Position numbers and translations under genes: made by a program. The notes under the pieces are model-generated. The model was not told where the DNA came from. It made no database searches and saw nothing but the letters and a program-made list of their open reading frames with translations. From contig CAKSZM010000087.1 of the NCBI GenBank assembly GCA_934525735.1, positions 1 to 6,154 of the forward strand: 6,154 nucleotides of DNA, in the 5' to 3' direction. Positions 1 through 6,039 of the stretch are shown here, piece after piece. How positions within the stretch are numbered: the first letter of the stretch is position 1; the number at the start of each line of letters is the position of its first letter. This DNA comes from an uncultured Faecalibacterium sp. (GTDB lineage: Bacteria; Bacillota; Clostridia; Oscillospirales; Ruminococcaceae).

Positions 1-2505
1 ACCAAGCGGATGCAGGGCTATGCCGCCCTGTGGGTGCCCGGCACCGACCACGCATCCATCGCCACCGAGGCCAAGGTGGTGGAGGCCATGCGCGCCGAAG
101 GCCTGACCAAGGAGATGGTGGGCCGCGACGGCTTTCTGGAGCGCGCCTGGGCCTGGAAGACCAAGTACGGCAACCGCATCGTCAGCCAGCTGAAAAAGCT
201 GGGCAGCAGCTGCGACTGGGACCGTGAGCGCTTTACCATGGACGAGGGCTGCTCCGAGGCTGTCAAGGAAGTGTTCGTGCGCCTGTACGACAAGGGCCTG
301 ATCTATCGCGGCAACCGCATGGTCAACTGGTGCCCCCACTGCAACACCTCCATCTCCGACGCCGAGGTGGAGTATGAGGAAAAGGACGGCAACTTCTGGC
401 ACCTGCTGTACCCGGTCAAGGAGACCGGCGAGATGCTGGAGCTGGCTACCACCCGCCCCGAGACCATGCTGGGCGATACTGCTGTTGCCATCAACGGCGA
501 TGACCCCCGCTATGCCCATCTGCACGGCTGCCATGTGGTTCTGCCGCTGCTGAACAAGGAGATCCCCATCGTGTGCGACGAGCACGCTGACATGACCAAG
601 GGAACCGGTGTCGTGAAGATCACCCCGGCTCACGACCCCAACGACTTTGAGGTCGGCCTGCGCCATGACCTGCCCATCGTGCGCGTGTTCACCTACGACG
701 GCCACATGACCGGCGCTGCCGACAAGGCTGCTGCCGATGCTCTGTTTGCTGCCGGCAAGAACACCATCAACGAGCCGGAAGTGCTGGACTGCGGCAAGTA
801 TGCCGGCATGACCACCCTCGAAGCCCGCAAGGCCATCCTGGCCGACCTGAAAGAGGGCGGCTTCCTGAAGGAGATCGAGCCGCTGAAGCACGAAGTCGGC
901 ACCTGCTACCGCTGCCACTCCACCATCGAGCCGATGGTGTCCAAGCAGTGGTTCGTCAAGATGGAGCCTCTGGCAAAGCCTGCTATCGAGAGCGTGGAAA
1001 AGGGCGATATCAAGTTCGTGCCCGAGCGCTTCACCAAGAACTATATGAACTGGATGAAGAACACCCGCGACTGGTGCATCAGCCGTCAGCTGTGGTGGGG
1101 CCATCAGATCCCGGCATGGTACTGCGATGACTGCGGCGAGACCGTGGTCGCCAAGAGCGCACCCTGCACCTGCCCCAAGTGCGGCAGCAGCAAGCTGACC
1201 CAGGATCCCGATACGCTGGATACCTGGTTCTCTTCTGCCCTGTGGCCCTTCAGCACGCTGGGCTGGCCGAACGAGGACAGCGGGGATCTGAAGTATTTCT
1301 ACCCCACCAACACTCTCGTCACCGGCTATGACATCATCGGTTTCTGGGTCAGCCGCATGATCTTCTCCGGTCTGGCCTATACCGGCAAGGCACCCTTCGA
1401 CACGGTCTGCATCCACGGCATCGTCCGCGACAGCCAGGGCCGCAAGATGTCCAAGAGCCTTGGCAACGGCATCGACCCGCTGGAAGTCATTGCCAAGTAC
1501 GGTGCCGACGCCCTGCGCTTCATGCTGATCGACGGCTCCACCCCGGGCAACGACATGCGCTACAGCGAGAAAAAGGTGGAAGCTGCCCGCAACTTTGCCA
1601 ATAAGCTGTGGAACGCCACCCGCTTTGTGCTGATGAACCTGCCCGAGGACTTTGAGCCGGGCCTGCCCAGCGAGGATAAGCTGGACATGAGCGATAAGTG
1701 GGTGCTGACCAAGCTGAATCAGGTGGCCGGTGCCATGACCGACAACCTCGACCACTACGAAATGGGTCTGGCTGCTGCCAAGATCAACAGCTTCATCTGG
1801 GATGTCTACTGCGACTGGTTCATTGAGATCGCAAAGCCCCGCCTGAACTCCGGTGACGCCGAGCAGGCCGACACCGCCCGCCGTGTGCTGGTGTATGTGC
1901 TGGACAAGGCCCTCAAGCTGCTGCATCCCTTCATGCCCTTCATCACCGAGGAGCTGTATCAGGCTCTGCCCGGCTCTGCCGAGACCATCATGACCCAGAG
2001 CTGGCCCACCTTTGACGAAGCTCACAACTGGGCCGACGAAGAGGAAGCCTTTGAAAAGGTCATGGACTACATCAAGGCCGTGCGTACCATGCGCACCGAG
2101 ATGAATGTCCACCCCGCCAAAAAGACCAGCATGATCATCGAGACCGCCGACGCTGCCCCGTTCCAGAACGCACAGGTCTATCTGGCAAAGTTTGCCTTTG
2201 CCACCGATGTGACCTTTACCGAGAAGTACGAGGGCAGCACCGACGGCATGGTGCAGGTGTCCACCCACGCCGCCCGCGGCTTCATCCCCATGATGGAGCT
2301 GATCGACCGCGACAAAGAGCTGGCCCGCCTGAACAAGGAAAAAGCCAAGGCGGAAAAGGAAATGGGCATGTTCGCAAACCAGCTGAACAACCCCAAGTTC
2401 GTGGAACGCGCTCCTGCTGCGCTGGTGGAAGAGATCCGCGGCAAGTACGCCAAGAGCCAGGATAAGCTGGCCAACATCGAGCAGAGCATCAAGGCTCTGG
2501 GCTGA
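1..2505 (+). CDS. valS: Valyl-tRNA synthetase, 5'-truncated by window edge
   Basis: Class I aminoacyl-tRNA synthetase that charges tRNA-Val with valine in the cytoplasm and edits mischarged threonine. The reading frame is open from base 1, so the ATG at 10 is internal. The HIGH motif (normally in a PPPNVTGxLHxGHA context) and roughly 50 N-terminal residues lie upstream. Counting from that ATG as residue 1: GTDHASIATE (11-20); CP1 editing-domain motif TTRPETMLGDTAVAI (147-161); CxxC pairs at 108/111 and 299/302, and a second cysteine cluster at 372/375/386/388/391, both probably zinc-binding; DWCISRQLWWGHQIPAWY (354-371); the KMSKS signature at 479-483 (bases 1444-1458); then the anticodon-binding helical domain. 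A charged C-terminal coiled coil (about 762-831) is the ValRS tRNA arm. Codon use is strongly biased (AAG, ATC, GAC, CTG), as expected for a highly expressed gene. No frameshift or missing catalytic motif is visible in the part present. The vanZ-like gene follows after one base. Confidence 0.97.
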   Translation, partial: TKRMQGYAALWVPGTDHASIATEAKVVEAMRAEGLTKEMVGRDGFLERAWAWKTKYGNRIVSQLKKLGSSCDWDRERFTMDEGCSEAVKEVFVRLYDKGLIYRGNRMVNWCPHCNTSISDAEVEYEEKDGNFWHLLYPVKETGEMLELATTRPETMLGDTAVAINGDDPRYAHLHGCHVVLPLLNKEIPIVCDEHADMTKGTGVVKITPAHDPNDFEVGLRHDLPIVRVFTYDGHMTGAADKAAADALFAAGKNTINEPEVLDCGKYAGMTTLEARKAILADLKEGGFLKEIEPLKHEVGTCYRCHSTIEPMVSKQWFVKMEPLAKPAIESVEKGDIKFVPERFTKNYMNWMKNTRDWCISRQLWWGHQIPAWYCDDCGETVVAKSAPCTCPKCGSSKLTQDPDTLDTWFSSALWPFSTLGWPNEDSGDLKYFYPTNTLVTGYDIIGFWVSRMIFSGLAYTGKAPFDTVCIHGIVRDSQGRKMSKSLGNGIDPLEVIAKYGADALRFMLIDGSTPGNDMRYSEKKVEAARNFANKLWNATRFVLMNLPEDFEPGLPSEDKLDMSDKWVLTKLNQVAGAMTDNLDHYEMGLAAAKINSFIWDVYCDWFIEIAKPRLNSGDAEQADTARRVLVYVLDKALKLLHPFMPFITEELYQALPGSAETIMTQSWPTFDEAHNWADEEEAFEKVMDYIKAVRTMRTEMNVHPAKKTSMIIETADAAPFQNAQVYLAKFAFATDVTFTEKYEGSTDGMVQVSTHAARGFIPMMELIDRDKELARLNKEKAKAEKEMGMFANQLNNPKFVERAPAALVEEIRGKYAKSQDKLANIEQSIKALG

Positions 2506-2506
2506 T

Positions 2507-3007
2507 TTGAGCGGCGAATATACAGAACGCACCTCCCCGTGGGTGATCGCGGGCAAGGTGCTGTTCACGCTGGCACTGGCCGGCTGTATTGCGTTCATCT
2601 TTTCCAACTCCATGGCGGTGGCAGATGTGTCCAGCAGCGAGAGCGGCAGAGTGCTCGTGCTGCTGCAGGGCATCCTGCGCCGTCTGGGTCATCCGGGCCT
2701 TGCCAACCGCCTGACCATGCACATCGTGCGCAAGATGGCCCATTTCTGCGAGTATACGCTGGAAGGCTTTCTGCTCATGCTGTGCATGCGGGTCTACAGC
2801 CGCCATCCGCTGAAGCATATTACAGTGCCCATGCTGGGCGGTGTGCTCACTGCTCTGACGGACGAGACCATCCAGCTCTTTTCGCCGGGACGCAGCAGTC
2901 AGGTGACGGACGTCTGGCTGGATTCGGCCGGCGTGCTGGCGGGCATCCTTGCGGCGCTGGTTCTGCTGGCGCTGTGCGGATGGCTGTTTCATCATGATAA
3001 GGAGTAA
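2507..3007 (+). CDS. VanZ-family integral membrane protein
   Basis: Small membrane protein of 166 residues, the usual VanZ-domain size. Hydrophobic segments are visible at about 13-34 (ending in the family-typical FIFSNSM), 84-97, 105-117 and 141-161. Family signatures are VRKMAHFCEY (74-83) and TDETIQLFSPGRSSQVTDV (118-136) followed by WLDSAG (137-142), matching the RKxxHFxEY and DExxQxFxPGRxxxxxDxxxDxxG pattern. The prototype VanZ raises teicoplanin resistance in enterococci by an incompletely understood envelope effect; most chromosomal homologues have no assigned role, so no resistance function should be read from this. The start is a TTG one base after the valS stop. There is no ATG in frame upstream of the first membrane segment and only a weak AAGG at 2491-2494, so translation is probably coupled to valS; GTG at 2543 is a less likely alternative. 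The end overlaps the ribosome-binding site of the next gene. Confidence 0.88.
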   Translation: MSGEYTERTSPWVIAGKVLFTLALAGCIAFIFSNSMAVADVSSSESGRVLVLLQGILRRLGHPGLANRLTMHIVRKMAHFCEYTLEGFLLMLCMRVYSRHPLKHITVPMLGGVLTALTDETIQLFSPGRSSQVTDVWLDSAGVLAGILAALVLLALCGWLFHHDKE

Positions 3008-3010
3008 CCA

Positions 3011-4267
3011 ATGACCATCGATTCTTATTTTGCGTCCCTGCCGGACGGCTTTGCTTCCGTTGAGCAGATGCGTGAACTGCTGCCCGCTCCGGTGCAGAAG
3101 GTCGCCTTTGTGGGCGTGGCAGGCACAGCGGGCAAAACGGCCGTGGCGGCGCTTCTGGCAGCGACCCTGCACGCGCAGGGCATCCGCACCGGCCTGTACC
3201 ATGCAGGCTGCGAACCGCTGGCCAAGCGCATCCGTATCGACGGCGCACCGGTGGATGAGGGACTGCTCGGCCTGACGGCGGAAGCACTTTCGGCTGCCGA
3301 ACCGCTGCCGAGGGATGCTGCTGAGCTGACGGCCGCTGCCCGCTGTTTCGGCGAGGCCGGCTGTACGCTGGCGGTGGTGGAGCTGCCGGACGCCGGTCTG
3401 GCGGAGGCCCTGCCCGAAATGCCGGTGTGCGCCGTGACCGCTGTCGGCCCGGACGGTGTCAGCCGCTCGGTGGAGCGTCTGGCGGCGCTGGCGGCCGGTG
3501 TCATGCGGAAGGACTCCATCTGTGTCACTGCACCGGAGCAGCCCAAGGCTGTGCTCAGCGAGCTGGTCGTGGCCGCAGGCAAGTGCGGCTGCGAGCTGGT
3601 GGTGCCGGACCCGGAGGATATCACCTTCCTCGAAGCTGAAAAGTTCGCCAGCAAGGTGGACTACGGCGGATATACTGTTCCGCTGGCTTTTCTGGGCCGT
3701 CATGCAGCTGGAAACGCCGCTATGGCGGTGGAGCTGGCGCTGGCGCTTTGCCGCAAGGGCTTCGATATCTCGGACGATGCGATTCTGGAAGGGCTTGCCG
3801 CTGTGGAAAACCGCAGCAGCATCCGGGTCCTCTCTCAGCGCCCGCTGGTCATTCTGGACGCCTGCCGCACCCCGCAGCAGGCTGCAGCGCTGCTGCGCGT
3901 GCTCAACATGGCAAAAGTGCGCCACATGAGCGCCATCATCGGCCTTGCCGAAGAGGAAGGCGCAGAGGCTTTCTTCTCCGCACTGGAGACAGGCCTCAGC
4001 CCCGAGGAGCAGAAAAAGGATAAATCCACCATGCCCGGCATGAGCGAGAACCCCTTTGATAAGGTGTATCTCGTCACCCCTGCCGGCGGCGATGACGCCT
4101 TGACTGCCCGCTTGACCGAGAAGGCAAAGTTCCATTTTGATGCGGAACTCTGCGAAGATCTGGCGCAGGCGGTAAAGCTGGCCCACGCCAACACCCGCCG
4201 CGGCCTGCTGGTCTGCGGCAGCGAAGCCGCGGCACTGGAAGCTGCCGAACTGCTGGAAAACAGCTGA
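3011..4267 (+). CDS. Divergent FolC/Mur-ligase-fold protein (folylpolyglutamate synthase-like), probably catalytically altered
   Basis: 418 residues, close to the FolC length of about 430, and alignable along its length. Visible landmarks: P-loop GTAGKTA (38-44); RIRIDG (73-78), as in FolC ERIRINGE; VVEL (122-125); AAGVMRK (161-167); LGRHAAGNAA (228-237), matching FolC LxGxHQxxNA; SQRPLVILDACRTPQQAAAL (275-294), matching NPLVILDGAHNPxxAxAL; VYLVTP (352-357); GLLVCGS (398-404). True FolC adds glutamate to folates (and often dihydropteroate) with ATP. Here many family-defining residues differ: TNGKGS is TAGKTA, the SPHL loop is HAGCEPL (64-70), GGRLDATN is absent after E124, DH is D148-G149, the carbamylated lysine of EKAG is A161, and DGAHNP is DACRTP (283-288). 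The Walker lysine K42 and E124 remain. A strong AAGGAG at 2999-3004 inside the vanZ end fixes the ATG. The position after valS is the Firmicute folC locus, so it is best read as a diverged folC descendant. Folate synthesis activity is doubtful. Confidence 0.75.
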   Translation: MTIDSYFASLPDGFASVEQMRELLPAPVQKVAFVGVAGTAGKTAVAALLAATLHAQGIRTGLYHAGCEPLAKRIRIDGAPVDEGLLGLTAEALSAAEPLPRDAAELTAAARCFGEAGCTLAVVELPDAGLAEALPEMPVCAVTAVGPDGVSRSVERLAALAAGVMRKDSICVTAPEQPKAVLSELVVAAGKCGCELVVPDPEDITFLEAEKFASKVDYGGYTVPLAFLGRHAAGNAAMAVELALALCRKGFDISDDAILEGLAAVENRSSIRVLSQRPLVILDACRTPQQAAALLRVLNMAKVRHMSAIIGLAEEEGAEAFFSALETGLSPEEQKKDKSTMPGMSENPFDKVYLVTPAGGDDALTARLTEKAKFHFDAELCEDLAQAVKLAHANTRRGLLVCGSEAAALEAAELLENS

Positions 4268-4298
4268 ACGACACACTTCCCTAAAAAATAAGCGAAAG

Positions 4299-4335
4299 AT
4301 CCCGTACACTGAAACTATGTGTACGGGATTTTTTT
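4299..4335 (+). terminator. Rho-independent terminator of the valS-vanZ-folC-like run
   Basis: Perfect 11-bp inverted repeat, ATCCCGTACAC (4299-4309) and GTGTACGGGAT (4319-4329), with a 9-nt loop, directly followed by a run of T to 4335. It lies 31 bases after the folC-like stop. The same hairpin fills most of the gap before spoIIAA, so it also separates the two transcription units. Confidence 0.93.
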
Positions 4336-4340
4336 ATTGC

Positions 4341-4347
4341 AAAGGAG
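4341..4347 (+). promoter_or_regulatory. Ribosome-binding site deciding the spoIIAA start
   Basis: AAAGGAG lies 11 bases before the ATG at 4359. An in-frame ATG at 4317 would add 14 residues, but it lies within the terminator hairpin and has no Shine-Dalgarno sequence, so 4359 is the likely true start. Confidence 0.85.
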
Positions 4348-4358
4348 ATGGACGAGTC

Positions 4359-4676
4359 ATGGCAACGGTGAACTTCAGCCCGGCGGGCGAAACACTGTAT
4401 GCTTTTCTTGCGGGAGAGATCGATCACGATGCAGCCCAGAGCCTGCGCATCCAGTTGGATGACGCGCTGGTCAGCCGCAGCCCCCGGACGATGATCCTGG
4501 ACTTCGGAGGGGTCGGGTTTATGGATTCATCCGGGGTTGGGCTGATCCTGGGGCGTCAGCGCGTCGCACGCACACTGGGAGCGGCTTTGCGGGTGCAGCA
4601 TACCCCGGCTCAGCTGGCGCGGGTATTGCAGCTGGCGCAGATCCCCTGCATGGACGCAGGACAGAAGGAGGAATGA
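4359..4676 (+). CDS. spoIIAA: Anti-sigma F factor antagonist SpoIIAA (STAS domain)
   Basis: Cytosolic anti-anti-sigma factor of 105 residues with a single STAS domain. Unphosphorylated SpoIIAA binds SpoIIAB and frees SigF; SpoIIAB inactivates it by serine phosphorylation, and the phosphatase SpoIIE reverses this. The signature GFMDSSGVGLILGR (53-66) contains the phosphoacceptor; by alignment to Bacillus subtilis Ser58 it is Ser57. The LAGEIDHDAAQSLR segment (17-30) matches LTGELDHHTAETLK of the Bacillus protein. It is about a dozen residues shorter than the Bacillus protein, all at the C-terminus. The start at 4359 follows AAAGGAG. Only 3 bases separate its stop from spoIIAB, whose Shine-Dalgarno sequence AAGGAGG (4665-4671) is inside this gene, so the genes are translationally linked. 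RsbV of a stress-sigma system is the alternative, but the downstream SigF identity argues against it. Confidence 0.92.
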   Translation: MATVNFSPAGETLYAFLAGEIDHDAAQSLRIQLDDALVSRSPRTMILDFGGVGFMDSSGVGLILGRQRVARTLGAALRVQHTPAQLARVLQLAQIPCMDAGQKEE

Positions 4677-4679
4677 ACC

Positions 4680-5120
4680 ATGAAAGCAGAAAACACCACA
4701 AAAGTACAGTTCGAGTCCCTCAGCGTGAACGAAAGCTATGCCCGGGGCGTGGCTGCTGCGTTCCTTGCCCGGTATGACCCCACAGTGCCGCAGCTTGCCG
4801 ACATCAAGACGGCTGTGTCGGAGGCAGTCACCAACTGTATTGTCCATGCCTATCCGGACCGGATCGGAACGGTTGTTCTGAGCATCGCAGTCTATCCCGG
4901 CCGTGAGGTGCACATCACGGTGACCGATAAAGGCGTCGGCATCCCGGATATCCCGCAGGCGATGGAGCCGCTGTTCACCACCGGGAACCCGGAAGAGCGT
5001 TCCGGCCTCGGTTTTGCCGTGATGCAGAGTTTTATGGATAAGGTCAAAGTTACCTCAAAACCGGGCAAGGGAACCAAAGTCCTTCTGGTCAAGCATCTGT
5101 CCGAACGGAGCGCTACATAA
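4680..5120 (+). CDS. spoIIAB: Anti-sigma F factor / serine kinase SpoIIAB
   Basis: GHKL-family protein kinase and anti-sigma factor of 146 residues, the same length as the Bacillus protein. It binds and blocks SigF when ATP-bound and phosphorylates SpoIIAA. Visible elements: NESYARGVAAAFLARYDP (17-34), including the arginine (R22) at the position used by Bacillus SpoIIAB to contact SigF and SpoIIAA; the N box DIKTAVSEAVTNCIVHAY (41-58) with catalytic/Mg-binding E48 and N52; G1 box DKGVGIPDI (83-91); ATP-lid segment LFTTGNPEERSGLGFAVMQ (98-116); and the closing GKGTKV (129-134). All key residues look intact, so the kinase should be functional. The start is supported by AAGGAGG 8 bases upstream. 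The sigF start follows after 20 bases. Confidence 0.95.
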   Translation: MKAENTTKVQFESLSVNESYARGVAAAFLARYDPTVPQLADIKTAVSEAVTNCIVHAYPDRIGTVVLSIAVYPGREVHITVTDKGVGIPDIPQAMEPLFTTGNPEERSGLGFAVMQSFMDKVKVTSKPGKGTKVLLVKHLSERSAT

Positions 5121-5140
5121 AAGGAAAGGCGGTCGCAGGT

Positions 5141-5815
5141 ATGGTATCGGACAAGACCCGGCGGGAAAGCTTTATCGAACAGAATCTCGGGCTGGTGCAT
5201 TCCTGCGCGGGACGATTCCGGGGCAGGGGCATCGAATACGACGACCTTTACAGTGCGGGCTGCGTGGGATTGATCAAGGCGTATGATAATTTTGATGAGG
5301 AGCGGGGACTGCGCTTTTCTACCTATGCCGTGCCGGTGATCCTGGGCGAGATCAAAAAGCTGTTCCGGGACGGCGGCACCGTCAAGGTGAGCCGCTCCCT
5401 GAAAGAGCTTGGAATGCGGGTGCAGGCAGCCCGCGAACATCATATGAAGGTCTGTGGGGTGGAGCCGACACTTTCTCAGCTGGCAGAAGAATTGGGAGAA
5501 TCGGTGGAAAACATCACACTGGCCATTCAGGCAGCACAGCCGGCTATGAGCCTTACCCCGGAGAATGCAGGAGAAGAAGAACACCAGCTGGATATTCCGG
5601 TGGATTCGCCGGAGGAGGCTCTTGCGGAGAAGATCAGCCTGCGGGAAGTGATCGAGACGCTTCCGGAGCAGGACCGCCAATTGATCCGGCTGCGTTTCTA
5701 TGAGAACAAGACTCAGAGTGAAACGGCAAAGGCACTGCATACCACGCAGGTGCAGATTTCCCGGCGGGAACGGAAGATCCTGACACTTCTGCGCAGATGT
5801 CTTATGGAAGAATAG
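5141..5815 (+). CDS. sigF: RNA polymerase sigma factor SigF (SpoIIAC), early forespore sigma
   Basis: Sigma-70 family factor of 224 residues that directs RNA polymerase to early forespore promoters in spore formers. Regions in order: 2.1-2.2 with EYDDLYSAGCVGLIKAYDNF (32-51); 2.3-2.4 with RFSTYAVPVILGEIKKLF (58-75) and then RDGGTVKVSRSLKELG (76-91); region 3 (about 92-135); region 4 from about 163, with the helix-turn-helix in TQSETAKALHTTQVQISRRE (191-210). The DGTVKVSRSLKELG block is typical of SigF/SigG and unlike the HVPRR form of SigB, so SigF is preferred over a general-stress factor. SigG remains possible from sequence alone, but gene order spoIIAA-spoIIAB-sigF supports SigF. The N-terminus is about 30 residues shorter than in Bacillus. 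AAAGG at 5125-5129 serves the ATG at 5141. Whether this organism actually makes spores cannot be told from the window. Confidence 0.93.
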   Translation: MVSDKTRRESFIEQNLGLVHSCAGRFRGRGIEYDDLYSAGCVGLIKAYDNFDEERGLRFSTYAVPVILGEIKKLFRDGGTVKVSRSLKELGMRVQAAREHHMKVCGVEPTLSQLAEELGESVENITLAIQAAQPAMSLTPENAGEEEHQLDIPVDSPEEALAEKISLREVIETLPEQDRQLIRLRFYENKTQSETAKALHTTQVQISRRERKILTLLRRCLMEE

Positions 5816-5859
5816 ACGTCATACTTTCCAGAAAAAAAGGAAAAAACTAGCGAAAAAGT

Positions 5860-5908
5860 AAAAAGCAAGCCTTTCTTTCAAAAAATGTAAAAGAAAGGCT
5901 TGCTTTTT
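5860..5908 (+). terminator. Long-stem terminator after the spoIIA operon
   Basis: A perfect 19-bp inverted repeat: arms 5860-5878 (AAAAAGCAAGCCTTTCTTT) and 5890-5908, with an 11-nt loop. The stem is bounded by A-runs on the left and TTTTT (5904-5908) on the right, the T-run being the base of the stem itself. It starts 45 bases after the sigF stop. Because the left side is A-rich, it could also end transcription from the opposite strand. It overlaps promoter P1. Confidence 0.85.
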
Positions 5909-5928
5909 GTCAGAGCCTGTGCTAAAAT
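5900..5928 (+). promoter_or_regulatory. Sigma-A promoter P1 (presumed rRNA operon)
   Basis: -35 TTGCTT (5900-5905), 17-bp spacer, -10 TAAAAT (5923-5928) with an extended TGC (5920-5922) just before it. The -35 lies in the right arm of the spoIIA terminator. The expected transcription start is near 5935, giving a leader that runs through P2. Confidence 0.65.
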
Positions 5929-5942
5929 ACATTAATGTCAGG

Positions 5943-5982
5943 CGGACGTCCGACAGAATAAAACACTTCGAAACGAACGTCC
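5943..5982 (+). repeat. ACGTCC repeats, one in a 10-bp palindrome
   Basis: CGGACGTCCG (5943-5952) is a perfect palindrome, flanked by TGTC (5936-5939) and GACA (5952-5955). ACGTCC recurs at 5977-5982, 31 bases (about three helical turns) after the first. CTTCG (5966-5970) and CGAAG (5988-5992) bracket the second copy. The repeats lie between P1 and P2; a protein-binding role is only a guess. Confidence 0.35.
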
Positions 5983-6010
5983 TAACGCGAAGAATTGAAA
6001 AGCTTCGACA

Positions 6011-6036
6011 AGAAACTTTGAAAAACTTTAAAAAAG
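6011..6036 (+). promoter_or_regulatory. UP-element-like phased A-tracts upstream of P2
   Basis: A-runs at 6013-6015, 6021-6025 and 6030-6035 recur about every 9-10 bases, with AAACTTT repeated at 6013-6019 and 6023-6029. They end just before the P2 -35, the position where AT-rich UP elements contact the alpha subunit at rRNA promoters. Confidence 0.5.
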
Positions 6037-6039
6037 TGC

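Noticed and set aside
2507..3007. Glycopeptide resistance gene
   Set aside because: The VanZ domain alone, with no vanHAX-type genes nearby and in a housekeeping context, does not support a resistance call.
2489..4309. 606-codon open frame on the - strand across the vanZ-like and folC-like genes
   Set aside because: The translation is rich in His, Gln, Arg and Ala with no recognisable domain, and it runs antisense to two convincing genes. GC-rich third positions commonly leave such antisense frames open. No Shine-Dalgarno or promoter stands out for it; its putative start lies in the terminator stem.
4317..4358. Upstream ATG extension of spoIIAA
   Set aside because: The ATG is inside the terminator hairpin and lacks a ribosome-binding site. 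The extension (CTGFFYCKGDGRV) has no STAS similarity, whereas ATG 4359 has AAAGGAG upstream.
4892..5740. 282-codon open frame on the - strand across spoIIAB and sigF
   Set aside because: Shadow of two clear genes; the translation contains no domain pattern and is rich in His, Arg and Leu.
4359..5815. rsbV-rsbW-sigB general-stress operon
   Set aside because: The gene order is similar, but the sigma factor carries the DGTVKVSRSLKELG block of SigF/SigG and SpoIIAB matches the 146-residue SpoIIAB form and not RsbW.
5907..5928. Alternative -35 TTGTCA (5907-5912) for P1
   Set aside because: Only 10 bases separate it from TAAAAT, too short for sigma-A; TTGCTT at 5900 gives the correct 17 bases.
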